The notes: a model not told the origin generated them from the letters alone. Counted from the first letter of the stretch, positions 6,859-14,980 are shown. The stretch: DNA of 19,457 nt from CAZKGE01 sp964636405 (GCA_964636405.1 CAZWSI010000031.1:1-19457); one strand, 5' to 3'. Translations and numbers: made by a program.

Positions 6859-7724
6859 AGGGTATCATTCTCGCGGGCGGGCGGGGCACGCGGCTCTATC
6901 CCATGACCAAGGCCGTGTCCAAGCAGCTCTTGCCCATTTACGACAAGCCCATGATCTATTATCCGCTCTCGGTGCTCATGCTCGCGCGCATCCGGGAGGT
7001 GCTTATCATCTCCACCCCGGAGGATACGCCCGCCTACGAACGGCTGCTCGGCGACGGAGGGCGGCTGGGCATGTCGCTTTCCTATGCGGTGCAGAAGGAG
7101 CCGCGGGGCCTTGCCGACGCGTTTATCCTCGGCGAGAAATTTATCGGCGGGGACAACGTATGCCTGATTCTGGGCGACAATGTATTCTACGGCCAGAACC
7201 TGACCTTGATGCTCGAGCGCGCCTGCGCGCGCAAAACGGGCGCGACGATCTTCGGCTACATGGTCAAGGACGCGCGGAGCTTCGGCGTGGTGGAATTCGA
7301 CGAAAACCGCCGCGTGCTCTCCATCGAGGAAAAGCCCGACGCGCCCAAATCGAACTTCGCCGTGCCCGGGCTGTATTTTTACGACGGCCGCGCAAGCGAG
7401 ATTGCCAAGTCCGTCAAGCCCTCCGCCCGGGGCGAGATCGAGATCACCTCGATCAACAACGCATACCTGCGCATGGGCGAGCTGCACGTGGAGCTCATGC
7501 GCAGGGGGATGGCGTGGCTCGATACGGGCTCGCCCGAGGGCTTGCTCAAGGCGGCGGAGTTTGTGGAAACGGTGCAGTCCCGGCAGGGCTTTTATGTATC
7601 CTGCATCGAGGAAATCGCCTGGCGCAGGGGCTTTATCACCCGCGAGGCGCTTTTGCGGCTCGGCGAGGAGCTTGCCATGACCGATTACGGCCAGTATCTC
7701 ATTGGCCTGACAAAGGAGGGCTGA
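6855..7724 (+). CDS. rmlA: Glucose-1-phosphate thymidylyltransferase (RmlA/RfbA)
   Basis: It joins dTTP and glucose-1-phosphate to give dTDP-glucose and pyrophosphate, the first step of dTDP-L-rhamnose and other dTDP-6-deoxyhexoses. The nucleotide-binding start MKGIILAGGRGTRLYPMT, then SKQLLPIYDKPMIYYPLS, the acidic LGDNVFYG, the IEEKPDAPKS block, GLYFYD and GEIEITSINNAYL are all diagnostic. The length (289) matches the family's usual 290 or so. The ATG overlaps the mtaD stop by 4 bases and is preceded by GGGGAGG within mtaD. rmlB follows 4 bases after its stop. No missing residue is seen. Confidence 0.97.
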   Translation: MKGIILAGGRGTRLYPMTKAVSKQLLPIYDKPMIYYPLSVLMLARIREVLIISTPEDTPAYERLLGDGGRLGMSLSYAVQKEPRGLADAFILGEKFIGGDNVCLILGDNVFYGQNLTLMLERACARKTGATIFGYMVKDARSFGVVEFDENRRVLSIEEKPDAPKSNFAVPGLYFYDGRASEIAKSVKPSARGEIEITSINNAYLRMGELHVELMRRGMAWLDTGSPEGLLKAAEFVETVQSRQGFYVSCIEEIAWRRGFITREALLRLGEELAMTDYGQYLIGLTKEG

Positions 7725-7728
7725 AACG

Positions 7729-8778
7729 ATGCGTGTTCTTGTAACCGGCGGCGCAGGCTTTATCGGCAGCAACTTTGTGCGGTATTTCCGCGAAACGTAC
7801 CCGGACGAGCTGCTTGTCAACCTCGACGCGCTCACCTACGCGGGCAATCTGGAAAACCTCGAGGGCGTGGCGGATGGCCCGTTCTATCGCTTTGTGCGCG
7901 CGGATATCCGCGACGCGGCGGCGGTGGAGCGGCTCTTTGCCGAATATGATTTTACGCATGTGGTCAACTTCGCGGCCGAAAGCCATGTAGATCGCAGCAT
8001 CGTGGAGCCCACGCTTTTCCTCACGACGAACGTCATCGGCACGCAGACCCTGCTCGACGCGGCAAAAAAGCTTTGGAAGCTGGACCCGGACAATAAGTAC
8101 AGCCGCGCGTACCGGGCGGGCGTAAAGTTCTTGCAGGTATCCACCGACGAGGTGTACGGTGCGCTGGGCAGCGAGGGGCTGTTTACGGAAACGACGCCGC
8201 TTGCGCCCAACAGCCCGTATTCGGCCTCCAAGGCCTCGGCGGATCTCGTCGTGCGCGCGTATCACGAAACCTTCGGCCTGCCGGTGAATATCACCCGCTG
8301 CTCAAACAACTACGGCCCCTGCCAGTTCCCCGAAAAGCTCATTCCGCTCATGATCTGCAACTGCCTTGAAAACAGGCCCCTGCCCGTTTACGGCGACGGC
8401 ATGCAGATCCGCGACTGGCTGCACGTATTCGACCACTGCACGGCCCTCGACGCGGTTTTGCGGCGCGGGCGGAGCGGCGAAGTTTACAATGTGGGCGGCG
8501 GCAACGAGCGCGCGAATCTGGAAATTGTGCGGCTCATCCTCCGCACCCTCGGCAAGGAGGAAAGCCTCATTCGCTTTGTAAAGGATCGGCCCGGCCACGA
8601 CCGCCGCTACGCCATCGACAGCACGAAGCTCCGCGCGGAGCTTGGCTGGGCGCCCGCCTATTCCTTTGAGGACGGCATGGCGGAAACCGTGGCGTGGTAT
8701 TTATCGCACCGGCCATGGACGGAGCGCGTGCTTTCCGGCGCGTACCGGCGCTATTACGAAACCATGTACGGGCGGTAA
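7729..8778 (+). CDS. rmlB: dTDP-glucose 4,6-dehydratase (RmlB/RfbB)
   Basis: It converts dTDP-glucose to dTDP-4-keto-6-deoxyglucose using bound NAD+. The extended short-chain dehydrogenase fold is visible: GGAGFIGSNFVRYF (NAD+ binding, residues 7-20), FAAESHVDRSI, the STDEVYG catalytic block, YSASKASADLVVRAY (Tyr/Lys pair near residue 164), TRCSNNYGPCQFPEKLIPL and the DWLHVFDHC substrate segment. Length 349 is typical. AGGAGGG (7714-7720) precedes the start. rmlC and rmlD do not follow; the operon ends here, facing the convergent HdeD-like gene, so the keto sugar must be used by enzymes encoded elsewhere. Confidence 0.97.
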   Translation: MRVLVTGGAGFIGSNFVRYFRETYPDELLVNLDALTYAGNLENLEGVADGPFYRFVRADIRDAAAVERLFAEYDFTHVVNFAAESHVDRSIVEPTLFLTTNVIGTQTLLDAAKKLWKLDPDNKYSRAYRAGVKFLQVSTDEVYGALGSEGLFTETTPLAPNSPYSASKASADLVVRAYHETFGLPVNITRCSNNYGPCQFPEKLIPLMICNCLENRPLPVYGDGMQIRDWLHVFDHCTALDAVLRRGRSGEVYNVGGGNERANLEIVRLILRTLGKEESLIRFVKDRPGHDRRYAIDSTKLRAELGWAPAYSFEDGMAETVAWYLSHRPWTERVLSGAYRRYYETMYGR

Positions 8779-8795
8779 GCCGCCCCTTTGGCGGC
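8779..8795. terminator. Possible bidirectional hairpin between convergent genes
   Basis: GCCGCC (8779-8784) and GGCGGC (8790-8795) flank a 5-base loop directly after the rmlB stop and 12 bases beyond the end of the convergent HdeD-like gene. No T run follows on either strand, so termination is only suggested by position. Confidence 0.35.
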
Positions 8796-8806
8796 CTTGG
8801 GCATTC

Positions 8807-9361
8807 TTACAGGTGCTGCCGGAACAGGATGAGCGACGCGAGGAGCAGCGCCGCCTCGCCGCAGAGCGAAATGCCCAGAAAGACCATGAGCAGCTTGGCC
8901 GTGGCAAAGGGATTGAGCAGCGCGACAAAGCCGCACACGAGCGCCGCGAGCGCGAAGAAAAGCGGAATGTACCACTTGCAGGCCTTGAGGCGCATGAGCT
9001 CCACCGCCGTTTGCAGGCTGCCAAAGCCAGAGAAGATCAGCAGGCAGCCCAGCACCACGGGCAGCAGGGAAATGAGCACCTCGGGGGTAAGCAGGAAAAA
9101 CAGCCCCACCGCGGTAAGCGACAGCCCCAGCGACAGCCCGCCGAAGGAGAAGGGGCTTACGCGCTCCCTGCGGGAAAAGTACAGCGCCATGCGCGCAAGC
9201 CCGGCCAGCATAATCGCGCAGGCGATTACATAGGCCAGCGCATTTCTCGATTCCCCCGGCCAGATGAGGATGGTCAGCCCCACGAGCAGCTGCACGGCCG
9301 CGGCAATCAGCGTATACCAATCAAAGCTCTTTTTCGACGTTTCAATGATCGTTCCTTCCAT
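8807..9361 (-). CDS. HdeD/DUF308-family membrane protein
   Basis: The 184-residue protein is almost wholly hydrophobic and shows about six transmembrane segments with short loops: two near residues 17-60 (LIAAAVQLLVGLTILIWPG, ALAYVIACAIMLAGLARMAL), two at about 75-115 and two at about 130-180. The WPG after the first helix, the GLARM turn and the paired-helix layout are those of the HdeD family, named for an E. coli acid-resistance membrane protein; its biochemical role in Gram-positives is unknown. The ATG follows GGAGG, with a promoter about 75 bases upstream, so it may be transcribed on its own as well as by readthrough from the NAGPA-like gene. Confidence 0.85.
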   Translation of the reverse strand: MEGTIIETSKKSFDWYTLIAAAVQLLVGLTILIWPGESRNALAYVIACAIMLAGLARMALYFSRRERVSPFSFGGLSLGLSLTAVGLFFLLTPEVLISLLPVVLGCLLIFSGFGSLQTAVELMRLKACKWYIPLFFALAALVCGFVALLNPFATAKLLMVFLGISLCGEAALLLASLILFRQHL

Positions 9362-9436
9362 AAAACAGGCCTCCTTGCAAGGGTTGCGCCGCGGCTGCTG
9401 CGATGCGCTTGTCCGGCGGCGCGCGCCCTTTTCTCT

Positions 9437-9465
9437 ATTTTACCCGCTTTTGGTTCCCAAAGCAA
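9437..9465 (-). promoter_or_regulatory. Candidate promoter of the HdeD-like gene
   Basis: On the minus strand, TTGCTT (9460-9465) and TAAAAT (9437-9442) with a 17-base spacer, placed in the gap between two minus-strand genes. The -35 is weak (3 of 6). Confidence 0.5.
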
Positions 9466-9474
9466 CGGCGCGCT

Positions 9475-10512
9475 TTATTCGGCCTCGCGATCGCGCGAAT
9501 CGGTAAACGCGTCCGCGTAATCGCGCGGCACAAGCTCGCTTACCCCAAAGCAGAGCGCGTCCGGCACGGCGTAAAGGCCGCTCAGGTTTACAGGCTTGCC
9601 GTTCTCGTCGCGCGCCTTGGTTCCGTTGAGCAGCTCGCCCATAAACACGAGCGCGGCGGGCTCCCCGCTGCCGATGTGGTACGCCTCCGTGCAGCCGCAG
9701 CTTTGCAGGAGCGACGCGAGCAGCGTAAAGGGCACGCCCCTGCCGTAGCGCCCGGGTTCGCCGTCGGAAACGGCGAGCACATAATGCCCCGGGCGCACCA
9801 TGCCGATGGCCACGCGCACGCGCTCGCCGCTCTTTGCGTCGAAATCGGCGCGCTCGTTGATTTTACCGTCGCGGAGCAGCACGGGCCCGCCGGAGAACAC
9901 CTCCCGCGCGCCTTGCGCAAGCAATTCGGCGGCGCTCGTTTCGCCCGCTTCGTAAACGGCGAGCGTCCCATCCGGCAGCATGGCCGCGCAGCTTCCGGGC
10001 AGGTCGCAGTATACGCGCCCGTCCCGCGCGCGCGCGCTCCGGCCCGCCGCCCCTCCGCCCAGCAGCCCGTCGCCGGAAACGAGCAGCACGGCTTGCGCAT
10101 CGTGCGCGAGCACGCGCGCGCGCCTGCGCGTAAAGCCGCTTTCGCCGCCCGTCAGGGTAAAGAACGCGTCCTCGCGCGTGCGCACCTCCGCCAGATAGCA
10201 GGTGGCCGCGCGCGGGCCGTTATCCTCCCATGCGGGGGTCATGTACTCGATCATCACCGAGAGCGTGTCCGAGCGGTATTCCCAGTGCCAATGCACCGCG
10301 TCGAGGGAAACATATTCCGGCGGGTCAAAATCGCGCCGGAAAAAGCCCGCGTCCTCCCCATCTGCGCGGGCGCGCGGGAGCAAGCAAAGCGGTAAAAGCA
10401 GGGCGCAAAGGGCGGCCAGCGCGCGTTTGCTTTTTATGGTCAGGCGGATAAAAGGGCGCGGCCCCCGCCCGGGCTTGGTCCGAGCGGGAGCCGCGCGGTC
10501 AAAAGGGGTCAT
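9475..10512 (-). CDS. Secreted NAGPA-like (phosphodiester glycosidase-type) protein with altered active-site motif
   Basis: The 345-residue product has a basic N-terminus and a signal or anchor helix (about 29-48, ALAALCALLLPLCLL). It then follows the layout of the NAGPA family (phosphodiester glycosidase): YLAEVRTREDAF, a YEAGETSAAELLAQGA block, FSGGPVLLRDGKI, RVAIGMVRPGHYVLAVSDG and FMGELLNGT near the end. In known members the late core reads like NLDGGGS and is thought to contribute to catalysis. Here it is HIGSGEP, so the conserved Asp-Gly-Gly is changed and activity may be lost or different (comparison from memory). The start ATG overlaps the stop of the UMF1-type transporter gene (ATGA), so the two are translationally coupled, suggesting a shared task at the envelope. 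The substrate is unknown. Confidence 0.75.
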   Translation of the reverse strand: MTPFDRAAPARTKPGRGPRPFIRLTIKSKRALAALCALLLPLCLLPRARADGEDAGFFRRDFDPPEYVSLDAVHWHWEYRSDTLSVMIEYMTPAWEDNGPRAATCYLAEVRTREDAFFTLTGGESGFTRRRARVLAHDAQAVLLVSGDGLLGGGAAGRSARARDGRVYCDLPGSCAAMLPDGTLAVYEAGETSAAELLAQGAREVFSGGPVLLRDGKINERADFDAKSGERVRVAIGMVRPGHYVLAVSDGEPGRYGRGVPFTLLASLLQSCGCTEAYHIGSGEPAALVFMGELLNGTKARDENGKPVNLSGLYAVPDALCFGVSELVPRDYADAFTDSRDREAE

Positions 10513-12155
10513 TCCGAGCGCGGCGCCTCGGCGCTTGCGCCGGCGTTGCGCAGCCGCACCCGTTCCTCCGTCGCCGCCAGCTCCTTGCGGCCGAACACGA
10601 GCAGCAGCAAGCCGCCGCCAAAGAGGATGAGCAGGCTGAGGATGCCGATGGAGGCGCGGTCCGTGAGCATATAGCCGAAGGCGTAGAGCAGCGGCCCGAC
10701 GACGGCGGCAAATTTGCCGAACACATCGTAGAAGCCAAAGTATTCATTGGAGCGCTCCGGCGGCACGAGCTTGCCGAAATAGGAGCGCGACAGCGCCTGA
10801 ATGCCGCCCTGCACCGTGCCTACGAGCGCTGCGAGCACCCAGAAAAGTATGGACGCGGTCTTCTTGGCTGCGTCGTAGCCCGTCTGCGCCGCCTTGTCGG
10901 ACACAAAGCCCGCAAGCGCCGTTTCGATGCGCGAAACGGCCCCGAGCGCGTTTTGCCGCGCGACGTCGTCGCGGAACGCGTACACCAGCGAATCGGACTT
11001 GTCGAGCTGCGCGCGGATATCGGCAAATACGCCGGCAAAGGCCGCCTTGCGGTCCGCCTCGGCCAAAACGTCCTTGCCCTCCTCCTTGATATCGGAAACC
11101 ACGGCCTCCCAGACCTTCCAATCTTCCGTATCCTCTGCGCAGACCTGCTCCGCTTCCGCGCTTTGCGTGACAAGGGCGGTGTAGGAGAGCTGGTACGGCT
11201 CCACCGTCTGCCCCATAAAGAAGCCCACGCAGGTGATGCAGAAATATACGCAGATGGCCGTGATAATCATGCGGATCGTGCCAAACTTCCCCGCGAGCTT
11301 GCTAAACAGGATGGAGAACGGCACGGCCACAAGCTGCGTGACAAGGAGCGCCAATATCATGCCCGTGGAGCCGAGGCCCAGCGTCGCGCCGTAGTTGGTG
11401 GAGAGGCTGATGATCGTTCCCACTCCGTCGATATAGAGAAAGTACGCCAGCAGATAGATGAGCATGCCCCGGTCGGTGAGGCATTCCTTCATGGTGCGCG
11501 CAAGGTTCCTGCCCGCGTTGCGCGCAAGCTCCGAGGGCGGAACCTCCACATAATGCACCTGCTTTACGTTGAGCAGGATGGGGATGGAGAACGCAGCCCA
11601 CCACACGCCCGTAATGAGGATGGAAAATTTGATGGCGGGCACGGAGAAATCCGTAAGCAGCAGGATTACAATGGAGATGACGAAGGGGATCGTGCTGCCG
11701 CCGAGATACCCCATGGCGTAGCCCCACGCGGACACGCGATCCATGCGCTCGTTGGTCGTTACGTCCGTGAGGAAGGAATCGTAGAACACGCACGCGCCCG
11801 AAAAGCCGATGTGGGAGAGCACGTAGCCCACCAGCATCCACTGCCATGTGCCCACAAAGGCCATGAGCGTGGTAAAGACCACGCCAATGCCGATAAAGGC
11901 CGCGAGCAGCTTCTTTTTATAGCCCTTGAAATCGCCCACCGCACCCAGCGTGGGCGCGAGTATGGCAATGACCAGCGACGAAATGGATACGCCTATGCCC
12001 CACCATTTGTTGCCCATGTCGTCGGCCACGCTCGCGTAATAGATGGGGAAAATCGCCGCCATGATATTGGTCGCATAGACGGAATTGGCCCAGTCGTAGA
12101 GAATCCAGCTTTTTTCCTGTTTGGTAAAGCTTTTGGATGTGTCGCGCTGCCGCAA
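10509..12155 (-). CDS. UMF1-type (Atg22-like) major facilitator transporter with a large loop insertion
   Basis: The 548-residue protein is a 12-helix MFS permease. ILYDWANSVYATN (residues 18-30), GAVGDFKGYKKK after helix 2, DSFLTDVTTNERMDRVSAWGYAMGYLGG and VQGGIQALSRSYFGKLVPPERSNEYFGFYDVFGKFA are the marks of the UMF1/Atg22-like family, thought to export small molecules such as amino acids or peptides. The family is usually near 420-460 residues. The excess here is a hydrophilic, charged, probably helical insert at about residues 318-432 (DNA about 10860-11200), between the two helices where others have a short loop. The start is TTG at 12153-12155: an in-frame TAA lies two codons upstream, and GGGAGGGGG sits about 9 bases before it. 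It follows the DUF937 gene after 39 bases and overlaps the NAGPA-like gene. Confidence 0.88.
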   Translation of the reverse strand: MRQRDTSKSFTKQEKSWILYDWANSVYATNIMAAIFPIYYASVADDMGNKWWGIGVSISSLVIAILAPTLGAVGDFKGYKKKLLAAFIGIGVVFTTLMAFVGTWQWMLVGYVLSHIGFSGACVFYDSFLTDVTTNERMDRVSAWGYAMGYLGGSTIPFVISIVILLLTDFSVPAIKFSILITGVWWAAFSIPILLNVKQVHYVEVPPSELARNAGRNLARTMKECLTDRGMLIYLLAYFLYIDGVGTIISLSTNYGATLGLGSTGMILALLVTQLVAVPFSILFSKLAGKFGTIRMIITAICVYFCITCVGFFMGQTVEPYQLSYTALVTQSAEAEQVCAEDTEDWKVWEAVVSDIKEEGKDVLAEADRKAAFAGVFADIRAQLDKSDSLVYAFRDDVARQNALGAVSRIETALAGFVSDKAAQTGYDAAKKTASILFWVLAALVGTVQGGIQALSRSYFGKLVPPERSNEYFGFYDVFGKFAAVVGPLLYAFGYMLTDRASIGILSLLILFGGGLLLLVFGRKELAATEERVRLRNAGASAEAPRSE

Positions 12156-12194
12156 AGCTTATGCCCCCTCCCATATTTGGTGTGTCGAAATCGC

Positions 12195-13154
12195 TCAGTC
12201 CTTTTTCGTCGTTTTTTTCTTGGTTGCGGCCGTCTTCTTGGTCGCGCCCGTCTTCTTGGCCGTGCTTGTCTTCTTGGCTGTGCTTGCCTTCTTGGCCGCG
12301 CTTGTCTTTTTGGCCGCGCTTGCCTTCTTGGCTGTGCCCGATGCGGCCGTCTTCCTCTTTGGTTTGCTTTCCGCTTCCTTCTGGGTGTCGTCCCCAAAGA
12401 GGGAGCCTAAAAGCGCGCCGGCAAGACCGCCGCCTGCATTCGAGCCGCCGAGCAGGCTGCCAACGAGGGTGCCTGCGCCGCCGCTCGACTGGGCGGAGCC
12501 GCCGAGCAGACTGCCAAGCAGGGTGCCCGAGCCGCCGCTCGACTGGGCCGAGCCGCCGAGCAGGCTGCCAAGGAGCGAGCCGGAATCCGTCTCCTCCTCT
12601 TGCTCGGCCTCCTCGCCCGCAAGCAGGAGCTGCGCGAGCGTGCCGACCGTACCGGCCGCGCCGGACGAGCCGGACGAGCCGGAGCCGCCGCCCAGCAGCG
12701 AAAGCAGCAAGCCGCCAAGGCCGCTTGAGGAAACACTTTCCTCCGTCTTCCTGCCGGCAAGCAGCGTAAGCAGCAGCGGGGCGAGCTTAACGAGAATGGC
12801 CGTAACCTGATCGCCCGAGAGGCCGGATTTTTTGGCCAGGCCGCGGGTCAGCTTCGCGCTGTCGTCGCCCAGAATATGGTTGAGAATTTTTGCGCCGTCC
12901 CGCGCGTCCGAGCCCTCGATAAAGCTGCCCGGATCGGTGATATCGTCCCGGCCGTGCTGCTCGAGCGCCTCATTGAGTGAGGCCGCCCCCTTCTTTGTGG
13001 CGCTGTTTTTTTGCATGCCCTCGAGCAGCGCGGGCAGCGCGCTTTCCAGCAGCGTTTTCACCTGCGCGGGCTTCGCGCCGGAGACCCTGCTCAGCGCCTT
13101 CACGCTGTCGCTCCCCAGCAGGCCGGGCAGCGGCTCCGTATTCCGTTTGGACAT
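12195..13154 (-). CDS. DUF937 protein with Gly-rich tandem repeats and histone-H1-like tail
   Basis: Residues about 8-135 match the DUF937 pattern (helical; SLNEALEQHGRDDITDPGSF, GAKILNHILGDD, AKKSGLSGDQVTAILVKLAPLLLTLLAGR), a domain of unknown function. Then follows a Gly/Ser/Leu-rich region with three near-identical 18-residue units (LLGSLLGGSAQSSGG). The last 56 or so residues consist of five-residue Ala/Lys/Thr repeats (AKKAS, AKKTS, TAKKT) like the DNA-binding tails of bacterial histone-H1-like proteins. I use the second ATG (13152-13154) because GGGAGGA lies just upstream of it and inside the reading frame of the first ATG. The product is 319 residues with no signal peptide, so it is presumably cytosolic. 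The tail suggests binding to nucleic acid or another polyanion; this is inference. A promoter lies upstream, and the transporter gene follows after 39 bases. Confidence 0.8.
   Translation of the reverse strand: MSKRNTEPLPGLLGSDSVKALSRVSGAKPAQVKTLLESALPALLEGMQKNSATKKGAASLNEALEQHGRDDITDPGSFIEGSDARDGAKILNHILGDDSAKLTRGLAKKSGLSGDQVTAILVKLAPLLLTLLAGRKTEESVSSSGLGGLLLSLLGGGSGSSGSSGAAGTVGTLAQLLLAGEEAEQEEETDSGSLLGSLLGGSAQSSGGSGTLLGSLLGGSAQSSGGAGTLVGSLLGGSNAGGGLAGALLGSLFGDDTQKEAESKPKRKTAASGTAKKASAAKKTSAAKKASTAKKTSTAKKTGATKKTAATKKKTTKKD
12200..12345. repeat. Short Lys/Ala-coding repeat tract
   Basis: The plus strand shows many degenerate copies of CTTCTTGGC-type units with a period of mostly 15 bases, encoding the AKKTS/AKKAS tail of the DUF937 protein on the minus strand. 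Copy number could vary by slippage. Confidence 0.7.
12442..12585. repeat. 54-base in-frame tandem repeat in the DUF937 gene
   Basis: Copies begin at 12442, 12496 and 12550 (each beginning GAGCCGCCGAGCAG); the third is partial. The 54-base period equals 18 codons, so repeat number can change without shifting the frame. Confidence 0.85.
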
Positions 13155-13193
13155 TCCCGTTCCTCCCATGCATTGCAGATTTGATCATGTTAA

Positions 13194-13222
13194 ATTGTAA
13201 CCTCGATGTGCCGCAAACGCAA
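13194..13222 (-). promoter_or_regulatory. Candidate promoter of the DUF937-transporter-NAGPA unit
   Basis: On the minus strand, TTGCGT (13217-13222) and TACAAT (13194-13199) with a 17-base spacer. A dyad GCCGCAAA/TTTGCGGC (13210-13217 and 13227-13234) overlaps the -35 and could be an operator or a weak hairpin; it has no T run. Confidence 0.5.
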
Positions 13223-13246
13223 GTGTTTTGCGGCCCGGGCAGCCCG

Positions 13247-14980
13247 CTACGGCCGCGCGCCCGAGAGCGAGTACGCGCCCAGCTTTACGCCGCCCTCGAG
13301 CCTGCCCTCCGTCATGACAAGCCCATCGCCCGCCGCGCCGCCGCCCGCGTAAAGGGTGACCGCGTCGCCCGCGCGCATGCCCGGCGCGCTGATGACCATG
13401 CTTTCGTAGGCCTTCTCCGGCACGCAGCTTGCCAGCACCCGTCCCGAAGCGTCGCAGAGCGTGAGCCGCTCGCCCGCCGCCCGCATGGGAACGCTGATCG
13501 CCAAAAAGCCCTGGGGCGAAGCTGCGTCGAGCGCCTTGGCCTCGCCCTTCCAGCCCAGCGCGACGAGCACGCCGCCGGAAACGCGCGCCGCGCCGTCATA
13601 ATCCAAGGCTCCGTTTTGATTGTCCGTGGGGCCGCATATTAGCGTTACGCCACCGGTAAAGAACAAATCCCCATTGCTGTCCACGCCGTCTCCCGCCGCG
13701 TCGATAAACACCGTGCCGCCCGCGACGCGGATGTATACCGCCCCGTCCGCCGCGCCGCTATCGCCGCTTACGGCCGCGTTTATGCCGTCGTTTAACGCGC
13801 GAATGCGCAGCGTGCCGCCGAGAAGCTCGACACAGCGGCCCTCCAGCCCCTCGTTGCACGTTTCCACGGCGATTGTGCCGGAAAAGACCGAAAGCGCCCC
13901 GTCGGCGTGGAGCGCGTCGTCGCCGGAAGCAAGCGTGGCGGCGGTTTCGGAAAAGGACAGGCTTCCGCCCGCGTGCAGCGCGTCGTCCGCGCTGGAAACG
14001 CGCACGCTTCCGCCCGTGAGCACAAGCGCGCCGCCGCTTTTTAAGCCCTTGGCGCTCCCCTTTTCGAGCGCCGCGCCCGCGCCGCCGCCCGCCGTGATCG
14101 TCAGCTCGCAGCGCGCGGCATGCAGCGCCGTTTCAGCCTGCGCGCCGTCGCCCTGCGCCGTCAGGACGCAGCGCGCGTCCGCAAGCACAATCTGCCCCTG
14201 CCACGCGCCCTGCGCCTTGCTCGAGGCAATCGCGTCCCCGCCTGAAGAAACGGTGAGCGCCGCGCCAAAGCAAAGCACGCCGTCCCGGCCGCGTATGCCG
14301 TCGTCCGCGGCGGTTACGGTCAGCGCGGCATCCACAAGGAGCAGGTCGCCCTTTACGGCTATGCCGTGCTTGTAAAGGCCGGTTACGGTCAGCGCGCCCG
14401 CGCCGCGCACGGTCAGCGCCGCTTCGGAAAAGAGGCAGGCGTTGGCCTTGTCCCCGTCCTGCCCGTAGCTCCCGCCGTCTGAAAGCGCATTTTCCGTGCC
14501 GTCCATAACGGTCAAAAGCACGCGGCCCGCTCCTTTGACCAAAAGGGCCGGGCCGTTTTCGCAGCGCAGGCGCGCGCCGGAAAGCGCGATATGCACCTCG
14601 TCCTCCGCGCCCGCGTCCACAACGAGCCGTCCGTTTTGCGTTTCGCCCGTTACAAGATACGCGCCCGCCCGCTCGATGGTCGCGACCGCGCCGGAAGCGC
14701 TTACGCCCGCGCCGCTTGTTTCCGCGCCTCCGTTGGAAAAATGAATGCGCGCCGCGTCCGAAGCGGGAAAAGCCGCCTCGCGCGCGCCCTCGGCAAGCGC
14801 CTCCGCGCCGGCGGGAAGCGCCTCGGGCGGAAGCGGCAGGGGATAGGTTGACGCGCCTTGCTGGGAAGCGCCGCCGGGCGGCGTTTGCGCGCGGCGGCCG
14901 CAGGCGCTCAAAAGGAGCGCGGCAAGCAACAGCGCCGCATACAGCCGGGCGGCAAACAGGCGAACGGGTCGTCGCTTCAT
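13247..14980 (-). CDS. Cthe_2159-like beta-helix (carbohydrate-binding) lipoprotein
   Basis: The 577-residue product starts at the ATG at 14978-14980, preceded by AAGGAGA. It has a basic n-region, a hydrophobic stretch and lipobox LSAC (Cys27), so it is anchored on the outer face of the membrane. The body is built of short beta-strand repeats with the recurring signature DDALHA.G.L, DDGIRGRDG and NEGLEGR...ELLGGTL, ending in GDGVDSNGDLFFTGGVTLICGPT. That is the pattern of the Cthe_2159 family (carbohydrate-binding domain, formerly DUF4353), parallel beta-helix proteins first described from Clostridium thermocellum as binding cellulose and acid sugars. The many Asp residues in the turns fit calcium binding; this is inference. 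It uses TAG as stop. It is followed, after about 90 bases, by the DUF937 gene and is divergent from the LUD gene. Confidence 0.85.
   Translation of the reverse strand: MKRRPVRLFAARLYAALLLAALLLSACGRRAQTPPGGASQQGASTYPLPLPPEALPAGAEALAEGAREAAFPASDAARIHFSNGGAETSGAGVSASGAVATIERAGAYLVTGETQNGRLVVDAGAEDEVHIALSGARLRCENGPALLVKGAGRVLLTVMDGTENALSDGGSYGQDGDKANACLFSEAALTVRGAGALTVTGLYKHGIAVKGDLLLVDAALTVTAADDGIRGRDGVLCFGAALTVSSGGDAIASSKAQGAWQGQIVLADARCVLTAQGDGAQAETALHAARCELTITAGGGAGAALEKGSAKGLKSGGALVLTGGSVRVSSADDALHAGGSLSFSETAATLASGDDALHADGALSVFSGTIAVETCNEGLEGRCVELLGGTLRIRALNDGINAAVSGDSGAADGAVYIRVAGGTVFIDAAGDGVDSNGDLFFTGGVTLICGPTDNQNGALDYDGAARVSGGVLVALGWKGEAKALDAASPQGFLAISVPMRAAGERLTLCDASGRVLASCVPEKAYESMVISAPGMRAGDAVTLYAGGGAAGDGLVMTEGRLEGGVKLGAYSLSGARP

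Noticed and set aside
9403..12410. Long open frames on the plus strand (9403-10395 and 10953-12410)
   Set aside because: They lie fully antisense to well-supported minus-strand genes. Their products are rich in Arg, Ala, His and Gly as expected of the complementary strand of GC-rich genes, and they have no binding sites or family match.
12442..12585. Three 54-base repeats as a CRISPR-like array
   Set aside because: The copies are contiguous without unique spacers and are in frame with the DUF937 protein, so they are protein repeats.
12121..12810. Plus-strand frame with hydrophobic repeats (FLAVLVFLA-like)
   Set aside because: It is the mirror of the AKKT tail and Gly repeats of the DUF937 gene; the hydrophobic look comes from reading lysine codons backwards.
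13210..13234. Terminator after the beta-helix lipoprotein gene
   Set aside because: The 8-base stem has a 9-base loop and no T run on the minus strand; it overlaps a promoter and is better seen as a possible operator.
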